NCBI RefSeq assembly: GCF_900111685.1
Contig: NZ_FOHX01000005.1
Span: forward strand, 620,001 to 684,000
Length of the DNA: 64,000 nucleotides
Direction of reading: 5' to 3'
Source of the DNA: Nonomuraea wenchangensis
Lineage (GTDB): Bacteria > Actinomycetota > Actinomycetes > Streptosporangiales > Streptosporangiaceae
Both the position numbers and the translations under genes were made by a program. How positions within the stretch are numbered: the first letter of the stretch is position 1; each line of letters begins with the position of its first letter. This document shows, one piece after another, positions 29,770 to 39,793 of the stretch. The notes beneath the pieces are model-generated. The model was not told the DNA's origin. It ran no database searches and saw only the letters and a list, made by a program, of their open reading frames with translations.

Positions 29770-29980
29770 TGTTCGACGTGACTTCCTGCGCTCCCGCGCA
29801 AATGTCGCAGAATGGGGCGCGTGTCCTCTTTCCGTCCCCTAGCATGGCTACCCAGAGTGATCTCCGCTGGTCGTGGGAACATGATCGGCGGTCCCCCCAG
29901 TTCCGCTCGGTGAGCTGTGCCGGTTGGGCACTTCCGCTTGACGCCCTGCCGGCCGTACCGGGAGATTGGCCTGCGAACCT

Positions 29981-31138
29981 ATGAGCGATCTCGATCTGAA
30001 CACGCTGCTCGGCGCCGAGGACGACGAAGGTCAGTCCCGACGGCGCGCCCGGGGCGGCCGCGGCAACCGTAGGCGCCGCCGCCGCCGTAACCGGGGTGGA
30101 TTCATCGCGCCGCTGCTCGCCTTCGTCGTGCTGGCCGGCATCATCGGCGGCGGCGGATACTACGGCTACCTCTGGCTCAGCGACGCTCTCGTGCCCGACG
30201 ACTACACCGGTCAGGGCACCGGAGAGGTCGTCATCCAGATCCAGGACGGCCAGAGCGCGTCGGAGGTGGCGCAGGAGCTGGAGCGGCAGGGGGTCGTCGC
30301 CAGCGCCAGGGCGTTCACCAATGCGATCGGCAACGCCAACAAGAGCGGCTCGCTGCAGCCGGGCACCTACAAGATGCGCAAGAAGATGTCGGCCGCCGCC
30401 GCCGTCGACGCGCTCACACCCTCCAACAAGCTGCTGGTCAGGGTGCCGCTCAAGGAGGGCCTGCGGCTGTCGGACACGCTGGCCAAGCTGGCCGAGGAGA
30501 CCGGCAAGCCGGTCAAGGAGTTCCAGGCCGCGGTCAAGGAGGCCGGCGACCTGGATCTGCCGCCGTACGCGAGGGGCAAGCTGGAGGGCTACGCCTTCCC
30601 CGCCACCTACGAGTTCCAGCCCACGGCCACGCCGAAGCAGATGCTCGCGCAGATGGTCAAGCGGTTCAACCAGACCGCCGAGCGCATCGACCTGGAAGGC
30701 GGCGCCAAGGCCCTCGGCCGCAAGCCGCATGAGATCATGGTCATCGCCAGCATCATCCAGGCCGAGGCCGGCCGCGCCGAGGACATGCCGAAGATCGCCC
30801 GCGTCATCTACAACCGCCTCGGGCAGAACCCGCCGATGAAGCTGTCGATGGACAGCACGGTGATGTACGCGCTCGGCAAGTACCGCACCTACGCGACCCA
30901 CGCGGAGCTGGAGACCAACTCCCCGTACAACACCTACAAGCACCTGGGGCTGCCGCCGGGCCCGATCTCCAACCCCGGCGACCACGCCATCGAGGCCGCG
31001 CTCAACCCGGCCAAGGGCTCGTGGCTGTTCTTCGTGGCCACCGACCCCAAGAGCTCGGTCACCAAGTTCGCCACCACCGAGGCCGAGCGGCAGGCGCTGC
31101 TCGCCGAGTGCACCGCCAACGGCGGCTGCGGCGGCTGA
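29981..31138 (+). CDS. Second, compact MltG-type endolytic transglycosylase
   Basis: The protein has 385 residues. A short Arg-rich cytoplasmic start (RRRARGGRGNRRRRRRRNRG) leads to a membrane helix (about 43-63) and a complete YceG domain: IIQAEAGRAEDMPKIARVIY has the catalytic Glu, then YNRLGQNP, SPYNTYKHLGLPPGPISNPG and LYFVATDP-like LFFVATDPK. Similar layout to the upstream copy but only partly alike in sequence outside the motifs, so the duplication is not recent. ATG 29981 has no close Shine-Dalgarno (GGGAG is 16 bp away). A 71-codon frame (29769-29984) overlaps both neighbours exactly (TGATG and ATGA) and could couple translation. Confidence 0.9.
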   Translation: MSDLDLNTLLGAEDDEGQSRRRARGGRGNRRRRRRRNRGGFIAPLLAFVVLAGIIGGGGYYGYLWLSDALVPDDYTGQGTGEVVIQIQDGQSASEVAQELERQGVVASARAFTNAIGNANKSGSLQPGTYKMRKKMSAAAAVDALTPSNKLLVRVPLKEGLRLSDTLAKLAEETGKPVKEFQAAVKEAGDLDLPPYARGKLEGYAFPATYEFQPTATPKQMLAQMVKRFNQTAERIDLEGGAKALGRKPHEIMVIASIIQAEAGRAEDMPKIARVIYNRLGQNPPMKLSMDSTVMYALGKYRTYATHAELETNSPYNTYKHLGLPPGPISNPGDHAIEAALNPAKGSWLFFVATDPKSSVTKFATTEAERQALLAECTANGGCGG

Positions 31139-31160
31139 CCGTCCCTCCCGCCCGCCGACC

Positions 31161-31195
31161 CCGCCCACCTGCGACGACGAACCGCAGGTGGGCGG
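31161..31195 (+). terminator. Terminator after the second mltG
   Basis: Perfect 13-bp stem CCGCCCACCTGCG / CGCAGGTGGGCGG with a 9-nt loop, 22 bp after the stop. The aroE -10-like TAGGGT follows at 31225-31230. Confidence 0.65.
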
Positions 31196-31259
31196 CGTCG
31201 TACGAGGGGCCGCGCGGCCCGCGATAGGGTCGTGCTGTTCGTAGGGGAAGGAGCCGCGG

Positions 31260-32114
31260 ATGCGCGCCGCCGTCATGGGGTCGCCCATCGCCCATTCGCT
31301 CTCGCCGTTCCTGCACCGCGCCGCCTACCGCGAGATGGGGCTGGCCGGCTGGAGCTATGAGGCGTTCGAGTGCGACGAGGCCCGCCTGCCGGGGCTGCTG
31401 GGCGAGCTGACCCCGGTGCGCGGGCAGGGCCGCGCCGGCGAGGACGCCTGGGCCGGGCTGTCGCTCACGATGCCGCTCAAGCGGGCCGTGCTGCCGCTGC
31501 TCGACACCGTCTCCGAGCTGGCCGTCGAGGTCGGCGGGGCCAACACGGTGGTGTTCCGTGAGGGGCGCCGCCACGGCGACAACACCGACGTGTACGGCAT
31601 CGTGCGGGCGCTGGCCGAGGCCGGCGTGCGCGCTCCGCGCTCGGCCGTCGTGCTGGGCGGCGGCGCGACGGCGGCCTCCACGCTCGCGGCGCTGCGCGAG
31701 CTCGGCCTGCACGCCGCCACCCTCCTGGTCCGCGAGCCGGCCCGCGCCGGTGGGACCGCCGAGGTGGCCGAGCGGCTGGGCATGGCGCTGGCCGTGGAGA
31801 CGCTCGACAAGCTCGACGTGTTCACCGGGGCCGACCTGGTCGTCTCCACGCTGCCGGGCGGCGCGGCCGACCCCTTCGCCGACCGGCTGGCCCGGGTGCC
31901 CGCGCTGTTCGACGTGGTCTACTCGCCCTGGCCGACCAGGGCGGCGGCGGCCGTCGCGGCGGCGGGCGGCACGGTCGTGGGCGGCTTCGCGATGCTGCTG
32001 CACCAGGCGGTGCGGCAGGTGGAGCTGATGACCGGGCGTACGGACGTGCCGGTGGAAGCCATGCGCGCGGCCGGCGAGGCCGAGATCCGCAGACGCGCCA
32101 CGGCCCCGGCCTGA
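31260..32114 (+). CDS. aroE: Shikimate dehydrogenase
   Basis: NADP-dependent reduction of 3-dehydroshikimate in aromatic amino-acid synthesis, 284 residues. The substrate-binding start VMGSPIAHSLSPFLHRAAY (S-x-S) is canonical. SLTMPLKRAV carries the catalytic Lys, GDNTDVYG the partner Asp, and GGGATAAST the nucleotide-binding loop. The C-terminal GGFAMLLHQAVRQVELMTG matches the family. ATG 31260 follows GGGGAAGGAG. The promoter shares a 20-bp block (GCGATAGGGTCGTGCYGTTC) with the DUF948 promoter at 23941. Confidence 0.95.
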   Translation: MRAAVMGSPIAHSLSPFLHRAAYREMGLAGWSYEAFECDEARLPGLLGELTPVRGQGRAGEDAWAGLSLTMPLKRAVLPLLDTVSELAVEVGGANTVVFREGRRHGDNTDVYGIVRALAEAGVRAPRSAVVLGGGATAASTLAALRELGLHAATLLVREPARAGGTAEVAERLGMALAVETLDKLDVFTGADLVVSTLPGGAADPFADRLARVPALFDVVYSPWPTRAAAAVAAAGGTVVGGFAMLLHQAVRQVELMTGRTDVPVEAMRAAGEAEIRRRATAPA

Positions 32115-32118
32115 CGGT

Positions 32119-32154
32119 CCAACGGCCCAGCCAACGGCCCAGCCAACGGCCCGG
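32119..32154. repeat. Triple 12-bp tandem repeat after aroE
   Basis: CCAACGGCCCAG at 32119, 32131 and (last two bases changed) 32143, starting 5 bp after the aroE stop. Confidence 0.7.
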
Positions 32155-32185
32155 CCTGGGGGCCAAAGCCCTTCGGCCCCAGGCC
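32153..32185 (+). terminator. Hairpin after aroE
   Basis: GGCCTGGGG / CCCCAGGCC, 9-bp stem extended by two pairs past a one-base bulge. Probable aroE terminator; no T-run. Confidence 0.45.
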
Positions 32186-32258
32186 GCCGGAGGCCCCGGC
32201 CTGACGGCCGGGAAATTCGTGATCGGCGGGAAGATTCGAGCGGCCCTGGCTGTTGTGG

Positions 32259-32504
32259 TAATGTAGCTCTCTGATCGGTCCGGCATGTTTGCTGGACGCG
32301 CAAGCGGAGGTCTCCCTCCCACCTGAGTCACCGAAAGGTGGCCGGGTCCAGGATCACGCCGGACTACTCCGGGGAGCTCGAGGCCACGAAGCCGAAGAGC
32401 TCAGTGGCCCCGCATGCGCGACGTGCGGGGCTTTTCGCGTTAGGGGTAATGCGAAGGGCCTTGGGCACGACGAGCACGTAGGGATCGCAAACCTAGGAGG
32501 CCCC
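32259..32504 (+). ncRNA. infC leader RNA with promoter -10 and structured region
   Basis: TAATGT (32259-32264) is a likely -10 box, giving a leader of about 235 nt before infC. The leader can fold a long-range stem (CTGGAC near 32293 with GTCCAG near 32345) enclosing an inner CCACCT / AGGTGG hairpin, then the terminator at 32407. This arrangement indicates transcription attenuation. It is not one I can assign to a named Rfam family. Confidence 0.5.
32407..32435 (+). terminator. Attenuator-like intrinsic terminator in the infC leader
   Basis: GCCCCGCA / TGCGGGGC 8-bp stem, 9-nt loop, followed directly by TTTT. It lies 70 bp upstream of the infC start with no gene before it, so it would act inside the leader. 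Confidence 0.65.
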
Positions 32505-33092
32505 ATCAGCACTGAGCCCCGCATCAACGAGCGTATCCGAGTTCCCGAGGTTCGCCTCGTGGGCCCGAACGGCGAGCAGGTTGGCATCGTCTCGATTCAC
32601 GACGCCCTGAAGCTCGCCCAGGAAGCCGACCTTGACCTCGTCGAGGTCGCGGCCACGGCTCGACCGCCCGTGTGCAAGCTCATGGACTACGGCAAGTTCA
32701 AGTACGAGTCCGCGATGAAGGCGCGCGAGGCGCGCAAGAATCAGGCGCACACGATCATCAAGGAGATCAAGCTCCGGCCGAAGATCGACCCGCACGACTA
32801 CGAGACCAAGAAGGGTCACGTGGTGCGGTTCCTCAAGGCGGGGGACAAGGTCAAAGTCACGATCATGTTCCGCGGACGCGAGCAGTCCCGGCCGGAGCTC
32901 GGTTTCCGGCTGCTGCAGCGGCTGGCGGACGACGTCCAGGAGCTCGGCTTCGTGGAGTCCCACGCCAAGCAGGACGGCCGTAACATGATCATGGTGATCG
33001 GTCCGCACAAGAAGAAGGCCGAGGCCAAGGCCGAGAAGGCGGCGGCCAAGGCACAGCGTGGCGGCGAGGACGATTCCCCACAGGAAGCGTGA
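32505..33092 (+). CDS. infC: Translation initiation factor IF-3, AUC start codon
   Basis: IF3 keeps 30S subunits free and checks start-codon pairing. The protein has 195 residues from ATC at 32505: [20 protein letters not shown], the family N-terminus, with AGGAGG 4 bp upstream. No ATG or GTG lies between the Shine-Dalgarno and the conserved start; an upstream in-frame start (32289) would translate the leader hairpin. Unusual AUU/AUC starts are a known autoregulatory feature of infC, since IF3 rejects its own start codon. The N-domain covers about 1-75 and the C-domain 85-170, and the tail is Lys/Ala-rich. Confidence 0.95.
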   Translation: MSTEPRINERIRVPEVRLVGPNGEQVGIVSIHDALKLAQEADLDLVEVAATARPPVCKLMDYGKFKYESAMKAREARKNQAHTIIKEIKLRPKIDPHDYETKKGHVVRFLKAGDKVKVTIMFRGREQSRPELGFRLLQRLADDVQELGFVESHAKQDGRNMIMVIGPHKKKAEAKAEKAAAKAQRGGEDDSPQEA

Positions 33093-33218
33093 CCTCCGGT
33101 AGGGGTTAGCCTTACAGGGCGCCCCGAGCCAGCCGCCGGCAGACGAAAGACGCCGCGACCGGGTCGGCCGACCACCGGCCCGGCTACCGGCACGACCGAA
33201 ACGAGGAGAGACGGCGAC

Positions 33219-33413
33219 ATGCCGAAGATGAAGACGCACAGTGGTGCGAAGAAGCGGTTCCGGTTGACCGGTTCCGGCAAGATCAAGCGTCGCCGTGCCA
33301 ACCGCGCGCACTACAACGAGTGGAAGTCGTCCACGCTGACGCGCCGTCTCAAGAACGAGGTCGTCCTTTCCGACGCCGACACCAAGAAGATCAAGAAGCT
33401 GCTCGCCAAGTAG
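33219..33413 (+). CDS. rpmI: Ribosomal protein L35
   Basis: The protein has 64 residues, normal for L35. It opens [20 protein letters not shown], the family signature, and is strongly basic. GAGGAGA precedes the ATG. Second gene of the infC-rpmI-rplT operon; rplT follows 24 bp downstream. The 126-bp infC-rpmI gap shows no clear hairpin. Confidence 0.97.
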   Translation: MPKMKTHSGAKKRFRLTGSGKIKRRRANRAHYNEWKSSTLTRRLKNEVVLSDADTKKIKKLLAK

Positions 33414-33437
33414 CGCGATTCCCCGGGGAGATAGAAC

Positions 33438-33821
33438 ATGGCACGCGTGAAGCGGGCGCTCAACGCCAAGAAGAAGCGCAGGGTCGTCCTCGAGAGGGCC
33501 AGCGGCTACCGTGGCCAGCGGTCGAGGCTGTACCGCAAGGCCAAGGAGCAGATGCTCCACTCGATGACCTACGCCTACCGTGACCGCAAGGACCGCAAGG
33601 GCGCTTTCCGCCGCCTGTGGATCCAGCGGATCAACGCCGCGGCTAGGCAGAACGGCATGACGTACAACCGCCTGATCCAGGGCCTGCGCCTGGCCGGCAT
33701 CGAGGTTGACCGTAAGATCCTCGCCGACCTGGCGGTGAACGACGGCCAGACTTTCGCCACGCTCGTCGAGGCCGCCAAGAAGGCGCTGCCGGCGAACGTG
33801 AACGCGCCGGCCGCGAGCTGA
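33438..33821 (+). CDS. rplT: Ribosomal protein L20
   Basis: The protein has 127 residues. The basic helical start [15 protein letters not shown] and the motif [20 protein letters not shown] with the later [20 protein letters not shown] are canonical. L20 is needed for 50S assembly and in other bacteria represses its own operon by leader binding. GGGGAGATAG precedes the ATG. It is followed by a strong terminator. Confidence 0.97.
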   Translation: MARVKRALNAKKKRRVVLERASGYRGQRSRLYRKAKEQMLHSMTYAYRDRKDRKGAFRRLWIQRINAAARQNGMTYNRLIQGLRLAGIEVDRKILADLAVNDGQTFATLVEAAKKALPANVNAPAAS

Positions 33822-33834
33822 GCATTTTTTGACG

Positions 33835-33862
33835 AGGGCCCACCGTTGGCGGTGGGCCCTTT
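33835..33862 (+). terminator. Terminator after rplT
   Basis: AGGGCCCACCG / CGGTGGGCCCT, 11-bp perfect stem, loop TTGG, followed by TT. A T-run (TTTTTT) also precedes the stem. Confidence 0.8.
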
Positions 33863-33914
33863 GCTGTACCCGCACGACCGCAGCAGTGAACGTGTACGAC
33901 CCAGGGGGAGTCGC

Positions 33915-34718
33915 ATGGCCGGGTCCGAGCTGACCAACGTGAAGTCGCCGCGGGTGAAGGCCGCGCGCAGGCTCACCAAGCGCGCCTTCCGTGATCAGGA
34001 CCGCAAGTTCCTGGCCGAGGGCCCCCAGGCGGTGCGCGAGGCGCTGCGGCTGGCGGACGTCACCCTGGAGCTGTTCACCACGGCCGAGGCCGAGCTGCGC
34101 CACGCCGAGCTGATCACCGAGGCCACGCTTCAGGGCGTGCCGGTGCACCGGGCCAGCGGCGAGGTCATGGCCGAGCTCACCCAGACCGTCACCCCGCAGG
34201 GCCTGGTCGCGGTCTGCCGGCTCGTGCACGTGCCGCTGGAGCGGGCGCTGGAGGGCACGCCGCGGCTGGTCGCGCTGCTCGCCCACGTACGCGACCCGGG
34301 CAACGCCGGCACCGTCATGCGGGCGGCCGACGCCGCGGGGGCCGACGCGGTGGTGTTCACCGACGCCTCCGTGGACCCGTACAACGGCAAGTGCGTACGC
34401 GCCAGCGCTGGAAGTCTTTTTCATCTGCCCGTCGTCATCGGTGCACCGGTGAGTCCCTCCGTGCGTCAACTCAAGGAGCGAGGCTTGCGCGTACTGGCGG
34501 CCGACGGCGCGGGCAAGCACACGCTCGACGACGTCGATCTGTCGGGTCCCACCGCGTGGATCTTCGGGAACGAGGCTTGGGGACTGCCGGAGGAGATACG
34601 CGCCGAAGCGGATGATGTGGTCAGAGTGCCCATCTACGGACAGGCTGAAAGTCTCAACCTGGCCACCGCCGCGGCGGTATGCCTTTACTCCTCCGCCAGG
34701 GCTCAGCGAGTGCCCTAG
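33915..34718 (+). CDS. TrmH/SpoU-family RNA 2'-O-methyltransferase
   Basis: The protein has 267 residues. An N-terminal L30e-like substrate-binding domain (KFLAEGPQAVREAL) precedes the knotted SPOUT domain: HVRDPGNAGTVMRAADAAG (motif 1), WIFGNEAWGLPEE (motif 2), and IPIYGQAESLNLATAAAVCLY (motif 3; VPIYGQAESLNLATAAAVCL). It methylates a ribose in rRNA or tRNA, target undetermined. Start ATG 33915 after AGGGGGAG. Follows rplT in the conserved order before a histidine kinase and pheST. Confidence 0.92.
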   Translation: MAGSELTNVKSPRVKAARRLTKRAFRDQDRKFLAEGPQAVREALRLADVTLELFTTAEAELRHAELITEATLQGVPVHRASGEVMAELTQTVTPQGLVAVCRLVHVPLERALEGTPRLVALLAHVRDPGNAGTVMRAADAAGADAVVFTDASVDPYNGKCVRASAGSLFHLPVVIGAPVSPSVRQLKERGLRVLAADGAGKHTLDDVDLSGPTAWIFGNEAWGLPEEIRAEADDVVRVPIYGQAESLNLATAAAVCLYSSARAQRVP

Positions 34719-34768
34719 GCGGCCGGAAACCCGCTATTGTCGGCGTTGTAGGCGGAGGAGGCGAGGTC

Positions 34769-35863
34769 GTGCACGGCGCAGAAACCGACGGGCAAGTAGT
34801 GGCCGCCGCGTGCACGATAGCCATCGACGACCTTCCTGACGGCCTCATCGTGGCCGACCGATATGGCAGGGTGCTGGCCGTCAACCGCGCCGCCGCGAGG
34901 CTCACCGGCGTCCGCATGGAGCGCGCGGTCGGCCGCCACATGAGCGACGTCTTCCCCTTCCGCGACCACGACGGCCGCGACTGGTGGAAGGCGCTCGACC
35001 CCGAGGGCGGGCTGCGCAGCCGCGTCCGGGTGCCGGAGCGGCCGCTGCACCTGCCCGGCGGGCAGGAGCTCTACGTCACCGCACGGCTGGTCCGCGAGCC
35101 GGAGCGCGGCGGCGAGGTCGAGCGCGTCGCGATCACCCTGCGCGACGGCGGCGCCCGTGCCCGGCTGGAGCGCAGCCGCGCCGACCTGGTCTCGACGGTC
35201 GCCCACGAGCTGCGCTCGCCGCTGACCAGCGTCAAGGGCTTCACCGCGACCCTGCTCACCAAGTGGAGCCGCTTCACCGAAGAGCAGAAGCTCGTCATGC
35301 TGGAGACGGTCAACAACGACGCCGACCGCGTCACCCGGCTCATCACCGAGCTGCTCGACGTCTCCCGCATCGAGTCCGGGCGGCTGGAGGTGCGCCGCCA
35401 GGTCGTCGACCTGCCGGCCCGCGCCCGCCGGATCATCGCAGGGCGGGTCGCGGCGGGCGAGCCCGAGGACCGGTTCCGGCTCGTCGTCCACGACGAGCTG
35501 CCGGAGACGTGGCTCGACCAGGACAAAGTTGACCAGATTCTGAGTAACCTGGTGGAAAACGCGCTGCGCCATGGCCGCGGCACCGTGACAATGGAGATCG
35601 AGTCCGTCGGATGGGGAGTTGCCGTGTCGGTCCGCGATGAGGGCGAGGGCATCGAGCCCGAGCTGGCCCCGCGCGTCTTCCGGCAGTTCTGGCGCGGCGG
35701 CAACAGCCGCCGTCGCGGCGGCACCGGGCTCGGCCTGTTCATCGTGAAGGGCCTGGTCGAAGCGCACGGCGGCACGATCACCGTGCAGCGGGCGCCCGAG
35801 GGCGGGGCGGAGTTCCGATTTACCGTGCCCACCGGCACCCCCGATTTCGCGACGTCCGCCTGA
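34769..35863 (+). CDS. PAS-domain sensor histidine kinase (orphan)
   Basis: The protein has 364 residues and no membrane segments, so it is cytoplasmic. A PAS domain (about 18-110, AIDDLPDGLIVADRYGRVLA) leads to the HisKA box STVAHELRSPLTSVKGF with phospho-acceptor H146. The HATPase has N-box ILSNLVENALRHG, G1 DEGEGIEPELAPRVF, and G2 GGTGLGLFIVKGL. No response regulator is adjacent, so its partner lies elsewhere. GTG start with GGAGGAGG upstream. A kinase is a recurring occupant of the slot between trmH and pheS in actinobacteria. Confidence 0.9.
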   Translation: MHGAETDGQVVAAACTIAIDDLPDGLIVADRYGRVLAVNRAAARLTGVRMERAVGRHMSDVFPFRDHDGRDWWKALDPEGGLRSRVRVPERPLHLPGGQELYVTARLVREPERGGEVERVAITLRDGGARARLERSRADLVSTVAHELRSPLTSVKGFTATLLTKWSRFTEEQKLVMLETVNNDADRVTRLITELLDVSRIESGRLEVRRQVVDLPARARRIIAGRVAAGEPEDRFRLVVHDELPETWLDQDKVDQILSNLVENALRHGRGTVTMEIESVGWGVAVSVRDEGEGIEPELAPRVFRQFWRGGNSRRRGGTGLGLFIVKGLVEAHGGTITVQRAPEGGAEFRFTVPTGTPDFATSA

Positions 35864-37044
<1,181 letters not shown>

Positions 37045-37045
<1 letters not shown>

Positions 37046-39600
37046 TGAAGGTCCCGCTCTCCTGGCTGCGGGAGTATGTCGATCTCCCGGCGGTCACCGC
37101 TCACGAGGTGGCCGACAAGCTCACGGCGGCCGGGCTCAAGCTCGAGGCCATCACCTCCCACGGCCACGACGTCAAGAACGTCGTCGTCGGCGAGGTGCTG
37201 GAGATCGAGGAGCTTACCGGGTTCAAGAAGCCGATCAGGCACTGCCGGGTCGAAGTGGGGGAGGCGATGCCGCGCGAGATCGTCTGCGGCGCCACCAACT
37301 TCGCCGCCGGCGACCGTGTGCCCGTCGTCCTGCCCGGCGGCGTGCTGCCCGGCGGGTTCGAGGTCGGGGCGCGCAAGACGTACGGGCGCATGTCCGAGGG
37401 AATGATCTGCTCCGAGCGCGAGCTCGGGCTGAGCGACGAGCACGGCGGCATCATGGTGCTGCCGGCCGGCACGCCGGTCGGCGCCGACGTGGTCGAGCTG
37501 CTCGGCCTGCGCGACGACGTGATCGAGCTGGAGATCACCCCCGACATCGGCTACGCGCTGTCCATCCGCGGCGTGGCGCGCGAGGCGGCCACCGCGTTCG
37601 GGGTCGCCTTCCGCGACCCCGCCGACGTCGAGGTGCCCGCCACGGACGAGCCGTCGTGGCCTGCCTCTATCGGCGACCCGACCGCCTGCGACCGGTTCGT
37701 GCTGCGCGAGGTGACCGGCTTCGACCCGGCCGCCACGAGCCCGCTGTGGATGCGCACCCGCCTGTCGCGCGCCGGCATGCGTCCGGTGTCGCTGGCCGTC
37801 GACGTCACCAACTACCTGATGCTGGAGCTCGGGCAGCCGCTGCACGCCTTCGACCGGGCCAGGCTGCAGGGCGAGATCGTCGTACGCCGGGCCCTGCCGG
37901 GCGAGCGGCTGGAGACCCTCGACCACGTCGTACGCGAGCTCGACCCCGACGACATCCTCATCACCGACGAGTCCGGCCCCATCTCGATGGCGGGCACCAT
38001 GGGCGGGCTGGAGACCGAGATCTCCGACGGCTCGACCGACATCGTCATCGAGGCCGCCCACTTCTCCGCCACCGGCATCTCCCGCGAGTCGCGGCGGCAC
38101 GGGCTCGTGTCGGAGGCGTCCAAGCGGTTCGAGCGCGGCGTCGACAGGGAGCTGCCGCTGGTCGCGTCGTGGAAGGCCGTGCGCATGCTGGCCGAGCTGG
38201 GCGGCGCCCAGGCCGGGGCAGGCGTCACGCACGCCGAGGTCGAGGTCACGCCCGCGCGCATCGCGATCCCCGCGAGCTACCCGGGCCGGGTCGCCGGCGT
38301 CCCCTACTCCAAGGACACCGTCATCGCCCGGCTGCGGCAGGTCGGCTGCACCGTGACCGACGGCGACGACCCCGCCGTACGCAAGGGCGGCGTCGCCCCC
38401 ACCGGCGTCGTGACCGGCGGCGCGCTGGCGGCCAAGCTGGCCGTCACCGGCGACGACATGATCACCGTCACCCCGCCGTCCTGGCGGCCCGACCTCACCG
38501 ACCCCAACGACCTCGCCGAAGAGGTCATCCGGCTGGAGGGCTACGAGACCCTGCCGTCGGTGCTGCCCAGCGCCCCCGCCGGGGCCGGGCTCACCGAGGG
38601 GCAGCGGCTGCGCCGGCGGACCGGGCGGGCGCTGGCCGAGGGCGGCTACGTCGAGGTGCTGAGCTACCCGTTCATCAGCCCCGACGACTTCGACCGGCTG
38701 CTGCTGCCGGCCGAGGACGCCCGGCGCGCGGCCGTGCGGCTGGCCAACCCGCTGTCGGAGGACGAGCCGCTGATGCGCACCACGCTGCTGCCGGGGCTGC
38801 TGAAGACCCTGGTACGCAACGTCGGGCGCGGCTTCGCCGACGTGGCGCTGTTCGAGACGGGCCCGGTCTACCGGCCGCGGCCCAACGCGCCCGAGACCGC
38901 GCCGGTGCTCGGCGTCGAGCGGCGGCCCAGTCCGGAGGAGCTGGCCTCGATCGAGGCGGCGCTGCCCGACCAGCCCGTGCGGGTCGCGGTGGTGCTGGCC
39001 GGGGAGTTCGAGCGCTCCGGCTGGTGGGGCGAGGGACGCCAGGCGTCCTGGGCCGACGCCGTGCAGGCCGCGCGGCTGGTCGCCGAGGAGGCCCGGCTGG
39101 AGCTGTCCATCAGCGCCGACCAGCACGAGCCGTGGCACCCCGGCCGGTGCGCCGCGCTCTACGTGGGCGACACGCTGGTGGGGCACGCCGGTGAGCTGCA
39201 TCCGCGGGTCATCGAGGCGTACGGGCTGCCGCCGCGCACCGCGGCCATGGAGCTGGAGCTGACGCGGCTGGAGCAGGCCATGCCGGGGCCGGTGCAGACG
39301 CCCGCGGTGTCGGCCTACCCGGTGGCCACGCAGGACGTCGCGCTGATCGTGCCCGACTTCACGCCGGTGGCCGACGTCGAGGCGGCGCTGCGCGACGGAG
39401 CCGGGGAGCTGCTGGAGTCGATCCGGCTGTTCGACGTCTACGCCGGGGAGCAGGTGGGCGAGGGCAACAAGTCGCTCGCGTACACGATGCGCTTCCGGGC
39501 GCCGGACCGTACGCTGACGGTCGAGGAGACGACGGCGGCCCGGGACGCCGCGGTGGCGCTGGCCGCCGACCGCGTCGGCGCCCAGCTGCGCAGCTCCTGA
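37045..39600 (+). CDS. pheT: Phenylalanyl-tRNA synthetase beta subunit
   Basis: The protein has 851 residues. An N-terminal tRNA-binding (EMAP/OB) domain shows [11 protein letters not shown] and [20 protein letters not shown]. The B3/4 editing domain has [18 protein letters not shown], the B5 domain lies about 410-490 and the FDX-ACB anticodon domain (about 755-851, [13 protein letters not shown]) is at the end. Editing and core residues look intact. Overlaps pheS by 1 bp and ends in a strong terminator. Confidence 0.97.
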
Positions 39601-39610
39601 CCCTGCCCGA

Positions 39611-39654
39611 TGTGAAGGGCCGGTCCGGCGGAAGCCGGGGCCGGCCCTTTCACA
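39611..39654 (+). terminator. Terminator after pheT
   Basis: TGTGAAGGGCCGG pairs with CCGGCCCTTTCACA (one bulged T) around an inner CCGGC-GGAA-GCCGG hairpin, ending in a TTT. It begins 10 bp after pheT. Confidence 0.75.
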
Positions 39655-39784
39655 TGCGCTCGACCTCGCCGAGATCGACGTCGAGGTCGAAGGGGACGGT
39701 GAGCTTCAGCCGGTCATGGTGCAGGCCGGTCAGGGCGTAGAGACCGGTCGCGGCTCGACGGCCTGCGAAGACCGGCCTGCGCAT
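39650..39784 (-). pseudogene. C-terminal remnant of an Uma2-family gene
   Basis: Reading leftward, this frame gives 44 residues, with LHHDRLKLTVPFDLDVDL then a stop (TGA 39652-39650). The intact neighbour has AHHDRLKVSVPFDIDIDL at its own C-terminus. Upstream of ATG 39784 the frame meets a TAG within 10 bases, so the N-terminal ~150 residues are gone. It lies immediately downstream of the intact copy. Confidence 0.65.
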
Positions 39785-39793
39785 CGGTGGGAT

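Noticed and set aside
32289..32504. Upstream start for infC
   Set aside because: It would translate the attenuator hairpin and has no conserved residues; AGGAGG points to ATC 32505.
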